From: Clostridiales bacterium
GTDB taxonomy: Bacteria > Bacillota > Clostridia > Christensenellales > Aristaeellaceae
Direction of reading: 5' to 3'
Length of the DNA stretch: 15,466 nt
Assembly (NCBI GenBank): GCA_004554085.1
Contig: SFNY01000067.1
Coordinates: 1-15,466, forward strand
Position numbers and translations under genes: made by a program. Below, in pieces: positions 11,228 through 15,466 of the stretch. The notes beneath the pieces are model-generated. The model was not told the DNA's origin. It saw only the letters and a list, made by a program, of their open reading frames with translations, and made no database searches. The first letter of the stretch is position 1; every line of letters begins with the position of its first letter.

Positions 11228-12397
11228 ATGGAGCAGTTGATCGCGCAGTTCATGGACAGGTATCTGCCGCGGAAAGAGATCATCCACCGCCTGCCGGTTT
11301 CCATGCCCATTTCCAGATTCTGGCCCGCCCTGCAGCAGGCAAGGAAAGCGAAGGCCATCCAGTTGCCCCTGAGCGACCAGAATGGCGATCCCTTCTGGTT
11401 CGTTCTGAACGCTTCCATTGAGCGCCAATGCGACAGCGTAGCTTCCCTTGCGCGCCGGGACGCCATCTTTGATGAGCCTGTATTTGCGCAGATGCTGGAC
11501 GACGCCGTCATTGATGAAGCCATCTTTTCCAGCATGATCGAGGGCGCGTTCACCTCCCGCGAAGCTGCCATCGGCTTTCTGCGCAAGCATAAGGAGCCTG
11601 CCAACAAATCCGAGCAGATGGTGAAGAACAATTACGACGCGCTGACCTTTGCGCTGGAGCATCTGGACGAGGAGATCAGCGACGAGATCATCATCGGCAT
11701 CGCAAGGATCGTCACCCGGAATGCCGCAGAGGAAAAGGTGGAGGGCTATCGCAGCTCCAAAGTGGTCGTCATGGGACGGGAGGAAGTGGTTTACACGCCG
11801 CCTTCCGCAGACCGCGTACCCGGCATGATGGCGCAGCTCATCTCCTTCATCCGTAAGAGCGAGCTGCATCCCGTGCTCAAGGCATGCATTGCGCATTTCT
11901 ACTTCGTGTACATTCATCCCTTCGGAGATGGCAACGGCAGAACCGCCCGCGCTCTGAGCTATATGATGCTGCTTCAGTCGGGCTACGAATTCTTCCGGTA
12001 TTTCTCCATCTCGTCGCTGGTGGCGAAGGAGCGTGGCCGCTATTACAAGGCCATGCTGAATGTAGAGGAAGAGGGCGACATGACCTACTTCATCGACTTC
12101 TACAGCGACATGCTGTCCCGCAGCGTCGCAGAGATGGAAAAGCACCTGACCCACCATGTGATCGCCGGTCAGCGGCTGAAGGAGCTGGGCAAGGGCAATG
12201 CGCTCAATCAGCGCCAGATGAGCGGTGCCAAATGGCTGCTGGAGAGCGAGAACGAGAGCATCACCGTCGAGCAATGGAAAAAGAAGCATAAGATCACCAC
12301 CGAGACCGCCCGCCGGGATCTGCTTATCCTCTGCGAAAGCGGCATCCTGAAGCGCCGCATGGAGGGCCGGAAGGCCGTATTTGATATTCTGCGGTAA
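11228..12397 (+). CDS. Fic-domain protein (predicted AMP transferase) with C-terminal winged helix
   Basis: The protein has 389 residues; AGGAGG is 7 bp upstream. The Fic motif HPFGDGNGRTAR (residues 230-241) is complete: catalytic His230, Mg-binding Asp and the phosphate-binding Gly-Asn-Gly-Arg. N-terminal to it, SSMIEG (101-106) matches the inhibitory helix (S/T)xxxE(G/N), so this is a self-inhibited class II Fic in which Glu105 should block ATP gamma-phosphate placement. The target flap region reads VVVMGREEVVYTPPSADRVP. Residues about 330-389 form a winged helix (WKKKHKITTETARRDLL, then ILKRRMEGRKAVFDIL), suggesting DNA binding, perhaps autoregulation. Such proteins transfer AMP to protein Ser/Thr/Tyr side chains. 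As cargo of an integrative element it could modify a host protein; no antitoxin-like partner gene is next to it. Confidence 0.9.
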   Translation: MEQLIAQFMDRYLPRKEIIHRLPVSMPISRFWPALQQARKAKAIQLPLSDQNGDPFWFVLNASIERQCDSVASLARRDAIFDEPVFAQMLDDAVIDEAIFSSMIEGAFTSREAAIGFLRKHKEPANKSEQMVKNNYDALTFALEHLDEEISDEIIIGIARIVTRNAAEEKVEGYRSSKVVVMGREEVVYTPPSADRVPGMMAQLISFIRKSELHPVLKACIAHFYFVYIHPFGDGNGRTARALSYMMLLQSGYEFFRYFSISSLVAKERGRYYKAMLNVEEEGDMTYFIDFYSDMLSRSVAEMEKHLTHHVIAGQRLKELGKGNALNQRQMSGAKWLLESENESITVEQWKKKHKITTETARRDLLILCESGILKRRMEGRKAVFDILR

Positions 12398-12405
12398 TTT
12401 GCAAA

Positions 12406-12442
12406 GGAAGTCTCCGTACCCATCAAAGGTATGGAGACTTCC
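12406..12442 (+). terminator. Hairpin terminator after fic
   Basis: GGAAGTCTCCGTACC (12406-12420) pairs with GGTATGGAGACTTCC (12428-12442), 15 bp with one G-T wobble and a 7-nt loop, beginning 8 bp after the stop. The following TTCTC is a poor T-run. Confidence 0.65.
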
Positions 12443-12490
12443 TTCTCTGCCGAACCATATGTACTTTGTCGGCTCACTCCGGCAGGGTTT

Positions 12491-12559
12491 CAGGGGCGCA
12501 GCCCCTGAGAATATGGTTGGCGCAAGCCGACCATCTGGTATTCTGATGGATATCAGAAT
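12491..12559. repeat. Three hairpins in a row between convergent genes
   Basis: CAGGGGC/GCCCCTG with loop GCA (12491-12507); ATGGTTGGC/GCCGACCAT with a GCAA tetraloop (12513-12534); ATTCTGAT/ATCAGAAT with loop GGAT (12540-12559). Each is separated from the next by exactly 5 nt. They lie between fic (+) and the ParB-like gene (-). None has a U-tract. They could be a structured RNA or the 3' end of the ParB-like transcript. Confidence 0.5.
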
Positions 12560-12587
12560 GCGATGCTTGCCAAGTCAAATAGACGCT

Positions 12588-13505
12588 TTACCCCCGCGAT
12601 TGTTGACACCCCCAGCTCATCATTTGCATTCTGTACCTGTGTTCCTCCGCCAGCTGCCAGAGAGCTTCTTCGATGTCCTTATCATACAAGCCTGGATAGA
12701 ATTCTTCCCGTAGGCGGTCAAAGAAATCATCCTTCGGGTTGGAGGGTAAACTGCTTTCAGCCTCTTCCGCCATGATCCTTTCCAACTGCTCCTCCGTCAG
12801 CTCGCCGCTTTCAAAGGCCGTCCGCAGTTTCTTTGCTTTGGCACCGTTGGGCAGGAAGCTGCGATCCTCGTAGAAATCCAACACCCAGCCCTGCGCCTGC
12901 ATATCCAGATAGCTGAGTTCCACCGCCGCGCCCATCTTCAGTCTGTTGGCATCCACCAGTTCCAGCAGCTCCTGACTCAGCTCAGACAGCCGAAGGTAGC
13001 GATGTACCTGCCTGGGACTGATGTTCGTATGCTCCGCCAGCAGATCCTTCGTGTGCCGGATTGGCACAGGGCTTTCAGCATCGCCCGCCCTTTCCCGTTC
13101 GCGGGAATAGATGTCCCTCAGAATTCTCAGCGCCCGCGCCATTTCGCTGGGAAGGAATTGACGGCGATGCTGGAAATTGCTCTGCACCATGATGGATGCC
13201 GCATCGTCATAGCTCCTCAGATCCTCCCGCACTTCTACGGGCACGGTTTGCATGCCGAGGATTTTCGCAGCTTCGGTGCGCCGGTGGCCAGAAATGATCT
13301 CATATCCCCTGGGCTTGCGCGGTCGGACGATGATGCGCTGGACAATGCCATTCTTTCGGATGTCCTCCACCAATGCTTCCATGGCTGCGTCCCGCTTCAC
13401 CTGAAATGGATGCGTGGGAAAGGGGTAGAGGTCATAGACACTTGCTTCCATGGGTTTGCCCTGAGGATGGACTTCTGTGTGCATGTTTTCCTGATTTTTC
13501 TCCAT
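12588..13505 (-). CDS. ParB/Spo0J-family protein
   Basis: The protein has 305 residues. ATG 13505 is preferred over an upstream in-frame GTG or CTG-type start near 13547 because GGAGG (13517-13513) is 7 bp before it. The ParB/Srx domain (about 18-115) carries ISGHRRTEAAK with the CTPase/phosphate motif GHRR (73-76) and the SNFQHRR stretch. A helix-turn-helix follows (about 160-195: TKDLLAEHTNISPRQVHRYLRL), then helices with ELTEEQLERIM and an acidic C-terminal part. ParB proteins load and slide on centromere-like sites; element-borne ParB-like proteins may instead regulate genes or act as nucleases. No ParA gene is adjacent, so classical partition is uncertain. A promoter at 13690-13717 overlaps GTCAAC repeats, hinting at autoregulation. 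Confidence 0.85.
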   Translation of the reverse strand: MEKNQENMHTEVHPQGKPMEASVYDLYPFPTHPFQVKRDAAMEALVEDIRKNGIVQRIIVRPRKPRGYEIISGHRRTEAAKILGMQTVPVEVREDLRSYDDAASIMVQSNFQHRRQFLPSEMARALRILRDIYSRERERAGDAESPVPIRHTKDLLAEHTNISPRQVHRYLRLSELSQELLELVDANRLKMGAAVELSYLDMQAQGWVLDFYEDRSFLPNGAKAKKLRTAFESGELTEEQLERIMAEEAESSLPSNPKDDFFDRLREEFYPGLYDKDIEEALWQLAEEHRYRMQMMSWGCQQSRG

Positions 13506-13611
13506 GTGTTTTCCTCCAATGCTGTTTGTCCGTGTGCCGGATGGCACATGATGGGATGAGGATACCGGCTGAGAAAAGGATTTATCCCCTTGTCATGCAA
13601 TCAAAGTGGTT

Positions 13612-13781
13612 GTCAACAAAACCCTGTCAACAAGGGTCAAAACATTTTCTTCAATCGGCAGCACCCCTCAGGTTGCTATTCTGCTTTCTCTTATAATTTG
13701 GTTGACATGGTTGACAAAGGCTGAAAGGCCTTGCCGCAGCGCACTTTGTTCGTCAACTGCGCCGTCAACGCAGACGTCAAC
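13612..13781. repeat. Cluster of seven GTTGAC/GTCAAC hexamers (iteron-like)
   Basis: GTCAAC occurs at 13612, 13626, 13752, 13764 and 13776, and its complement GTTGAC at 13701 and 13710; GTCAAA (13636) and GTCACC (13790) are near-matches. Copies at 13752, 13764 and 13776 are exactly 12 bp apart. Two - strand copies at 13631-13612 share TTGTTGAC with 14-bp spacing. The cluster lies between vapE and the ParB-like gene, both - strand, and overlaps the latter's promoter. Possible roles are replication origin, ParB-binding site or operator. No protein gene is supported in 13506-13790. Confidence 0.6.
13690..13717 (-). promoter_or_regulatory. Promoter of the ParB-like gene
   Basis: On the - strand TTGTCA (13717-13712) and TATAAG (13695-13690) are 16 bp apart. 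A GTTGAC repeat lies in the spacer and another overlaps the -35. The start codon is about 185 bp downstream, leaving a long leader that holds two more repeats. Confidence 0.5.
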
Positions 13782-13790
13782 AAACCGCTG

Positions 13791-15152
13791 TCACCAGCCG
13801 TTCGGCAGTGCCTCAGCTTCCGTTACATCTATGAATCCATCCATTGTCAACGAAGGTTCCGCGATGCGTTTCCACGACCGCTGCTGGCCGTATTCCCTGA
13901 AGCGGTGCTGCGATGCGCTTTCCCAGCCGGTGATGCTGTTGTTCATGATGTTGCTGATCTCCCGCAGTTCCCAGCTCTTCGGCGTATCTGAGGCGCTATG
14001 CAGGGCTTCGTGATAGATCAGCAGTGTGCAGACATGATCTCCCTTGTAGTCATCCAGAAAAGACTGAATGATGCCCGTATTGCTGTCCTCCGGCATGAAG
14101 TTCGACTGAACCTCACGGACCTTCTGCTGCATTTCCGTTGAAAACCGGAGTTCATAATCTCCGCTGTGGTAAATGGTCATGGCTTCCGCCCACATCTGGT
14201 CGATGTATGCACGGGATTCAGCCTCATCGTCCAGAAGGTGCTTTTCAGCTTTTTCCGCATTGACCAGCACCGGCATGAAGCGGCGGTTGCCGGTTCTGTC
14301 CAGCGGCAGGAAGTCCAGAGAATTGGAAGTACCTCCGAACACGCATTGCCGCAGGCGATCCTTGGGATGCGTTTCGTAGGGCACTTTGTAGGTCTCCTTC
14401 TGGCGGCTCAGAAAGGCCTTGATTTCCTCAATGCTCCGCGCATTGGCCGTGGCGATCATCTCCGACAATTCGATGAGCCAATGTCCCTGGAGCTTGCGGT
14501 AGACATTCTCATCCTCAAGCCGGCGAAGGTCGTCGGAGAACCATTCGTCTCTGACGGCCATCAGGCGAAAGAACGAGGATTTGCCCGCGCCCTGTCCACC
14601 CACCAGGCAGAGCATGAATTCAAACTTGCAGCCGGGACAGAACACCCGATGGATTGCGCCCAGCATGAACAGCTTCAGCACATCGTAAGTATACTCATCC
14701 TCATCCGCACCCAGATAGCGGTGAAGAGCATGGCGGATTCGCTCCTGCCCATCCCACACAAGTGCGCTGAGGTAGTCACGGATCGGATGATAGCTGTTCC
14801 TGTCGGCTGTCAGTTCAAGGGCCGTTCTGATTTTCCTGTCGTTGGTCAATCCGTAGCATTTCTCCATGTACAGCTGAATATATTTTTCATCAATATCATT
14901 CAGTGCCGTGCCTTCACGCTGCCAGCCAAGCGATTTGACAATGTCAATGCGCTGCGTCAGCTGATTGTATCGGAGGGAATCCCGAAGCAGCGCATCCCTT
15001 TCAAAGATAAGCATGCAGTTGCCGATACTCTGGCGCACATTGCCGCGAGCGTCACGTTCAAGCAGCTCTGTCAGGTCTTCACCTTCCTTTGGCAGTGTTT
15101 GTTCAAGACAAGTCTGTTCGGTATGAATTGCATTGTTTTCGCTTTGATTCAA
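13791..15152 (-). CDS. VapE-family (virulence-associated E) AAA+/helicase-type ATPase
   Basis: The protein has 453 residues from a TTG start at 15152, with AGAGG 7 bp upstream; no ATG precedes the conserved region. Residues 100-180 are the family lead-in (NSYHPIRDYLSALVWDG). Walker A GGQGAGKSS is at 185-193 and WLIELSEM (about 224) is the Walker B-like strand. ETYKVPYETHPKDRLRQCVFGGTSN and LPLDRTGNRRFMPV are the diagnostic VapE motifs with sensor Asn and arginine finger. These proteins resemble phage primase-helicases and probably unwind DNA for element replication; no N-terminal primase domain is present. The - strand order vapE then ParB-like suggests one maintenance module. The frame stays open for 40 codons beyond TGA 13793-13791, to 13668, so a longer ancestral form is possible. 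Confidence 0.85.
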   Translation of the reverse strand: MNQSENNAIHTEQTCLEQTLPKEGEDLTELLERDARGNVRQSIGNCMLIFERDALLRDSLRYNQLTQRIDIVKSLGWQREGTALNDIDEKYIQLYMEKCYGLTNDRKIRTALELTADRNSYHPIRDYLSALVWDGQERIRHALHRYLGADEDEYTYDVLKLFMLGAIHRVFCPGCKFEFMLCLVGGQGAGKSSFFRLMAVRDEWFSDDLRRLEDENVYRKLQGHWLIELSEMIATANARSIEEIKAFLSRQKETYKVPYETHPKDRLRQCVFGGTSNSLDFLPLDRTGNRRFMPVLVNAEKAEKHLLDDEAESRAYIDQMWAEAMTIYHSGDYELRFSTEMQQKVREVQSNFMPEDSNTGIIQSFLDDYKGDHVCTLLIYHEALHSASDTPKSWELREISNIMNNSITGWESASQHRFREYGQQRSWKRIAEPSLTMDGFIDVTEAEALPNGW

Positions 15153-15220
15153 GGAACCACCTCTGTAGATTTATTTGGAATGCAAGTACATCTATAATAC
15201 ATCGTTGTGAAAAGAGGGTT

Positions 15221-15250
15221 TTGTTCCTGAGCGTCGAATATTTTTATAAA
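15221..15250 (+). promoter_or_regulatory. Possible promoter and palindrome in the vapE divergent spacer
   Basis: TTGTTC (15221-15226) and TATAAA (15245-15250) are 18 bp apart and 22 bp before the next gene's GTG. The palindrome AATATTT-TTAT-AAATATT (15237-15254) overlaps the -10, as an operator or an AT-rich melting site would. Confidence 0.4.
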
Positions 15251-15271
15251 TATTTTTGCGAGGTGGTAATT

Positions 15272-15466
15272 GTGGCACTGACTGTAAAACATCCAAATGT
15301 GTTTTTGCTGCCCGCTTACTACACCTTGCCACGCGAAGCTGTAGGAACGAAGGGCGAATTCAGCAACATACCGCGCAATCCTAGAGACGCATTGGCCAAT
15401 CCTGAAAGCCTCGAAAAGATTACGAGCAAACGCTTTCTGCTATTTATGGATGATATGGTCGCCAAC
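15272..15466 (+). CDS. Unrecognised protein, 5' part only
   Basis: An open frame of 65 codons runs from GTG 15272 to the right edge without a stop. GAGGTGG (15260-15266) lies 5 bp upstream, which selects this GTG. The peptide begins VALTVKHPNVFLLPAYYT and contains EFSNIPRNPRDALANPESL. It has no signal peptide or known motif. It is divergent from vapE across a 119-bp AT-rich spacer. I do not recognise the family; a coding call rests on the ribosome binding site, the promoter-like sequence and the open frame. Confidence 0.5.
   Translation, partial: MALTVKHPNVFLLPAYYTLPREAVGTKGEFSNIPRNPRDALANPESLEKITSKRFLLFMDDMVAN

Larger units (their letters stand above)
9104..15466. mobile_element. Integrative element of a large serine recombinase inserted in tRNA-Ala(CGC); right end outside the window
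   Basis: The left boundary is where tRNA-Ala similarity stops (9103/9104). Genes inside: large serine recombinase at the very edge, TnpW-like small protein, Fic protein, ParB-like protein, VapE-family helicase, and a partial unknown gene. Base use is visibly more AT-rich than in the genes left of 9 kb. There is no capsid, tail, relaxase or T4SS gene in the visible 6.3 kb. Whether it is an IME, an ICE or a prophage remnant cannot be decided from this part. VapE with a ParB-like protein suggests a replication/maintenance module. No second attachment site was seen inside the window. Confidence 0.75.

Noticed and set aside
11207..12289. 360-codon - strand ORF opposite the fic gene
   Set aside because: Antisense shadow; the + strand frame carries the full Fic motif, a promoter and a ribosome binding site.
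13581..13592. DnaA-box-like TTATCCCCT near the GTTGAC repeats
   Set aside because: Only 7 of 9 matches and a single copy; not enough to claim a DnaA-dependent origin.
13612..13795. CRISPR array
   Set aside because: The repeated unit is only 6 bp, in both orientations, with irregular spacing overall; there are no repeats of 25-35 bp and no cas genes.
14166..15197. 343-codon + strand ORF opposite vapE
   Set aside because: Antisense shadow of the VapE coding region; no ribosome binding site.

Overview
The window looks like chromosome of a GC-rich, Gram-positive-type bacterium, most likely a gut-type Clostridia (Bacillota) lineage. The evidence is strong AGGAGG-type ribosome binding sites, TTG and GTG starts, a Gram-positive-style LexA box before recA, compact clostridial-type AlaRS, an AraM/EgsA-family glycerol-1-phosphate dehydrogenase, and short CGTAGGGCGG palindromic repeats. 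The taxonomy is inference. Codons in roughly the first 8.7 kb end overwhelmingly in G or C. Bases from about 9.1 kb to the right end are visibly more AT-rich and belong to an integrated element.

Layout of the core part, left to right on the + strand: the 3' part of alaS (compact form), terminator, glycerol-1-phosphate dehydrogenase (lacking a stretch of about 25 residues), terminator, a secreted protein with four SH3b repeats, a spacer with two related palindromic repeats, an SOS-type promoter and recA (internal deletion plus frameshift near its 3' end), terminator, then a three-gene run: UPF0303/haem-degrading-domain protein, secreted double chagasin-like protein, and a tagaturonate-reductase-family protein that has lost the family's catalytic signature. 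On the - strand follow a secreted protein with DnaJ-type CxxCxGxG zinc motifs and a DtxR/MntR-family regulator, each with a recognisable sigma-A promoter.

At 8.8-9.1 kb lies an integration hot spot: a tRNA-Ala(CGC) gene on the - strand keeps only positions 20-76. A tandem unit of about 146 bp next to it carries a second copy of the last 22 nt of that tRNA and a second terminator. Exactly where the tRNA loses its 5' part, a large serine recombinase gene begins (its stop codon is about 16 bp from the junction). The element then runs to the right edge: serine recombinase, a small TnpW-like protein, a possible 36-codon leader ORF, a divergent Fic-domain AMP-transferase with a C-terminal winged helix, a ParB-like nuclease/partition protein, a cluster of GTTGAC/GTCAAC repeats, a VapE-family helicase, and the start of an unrecognised gene. 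The right end of the element is outside the window.

The most notable points are the split tRNA with nested attachment-site remnants, the broken recA (real decay or an assembly error), the pseudo-enzyme of the UxaB family, and the iteron-like GTTGAC cluster between the element's helicase and ParB-like genes. I did not find a complete, clearly new multi-gene system; the Fic/ParB-like/VapE cargo of the serine-recombinase element is the best place to look.
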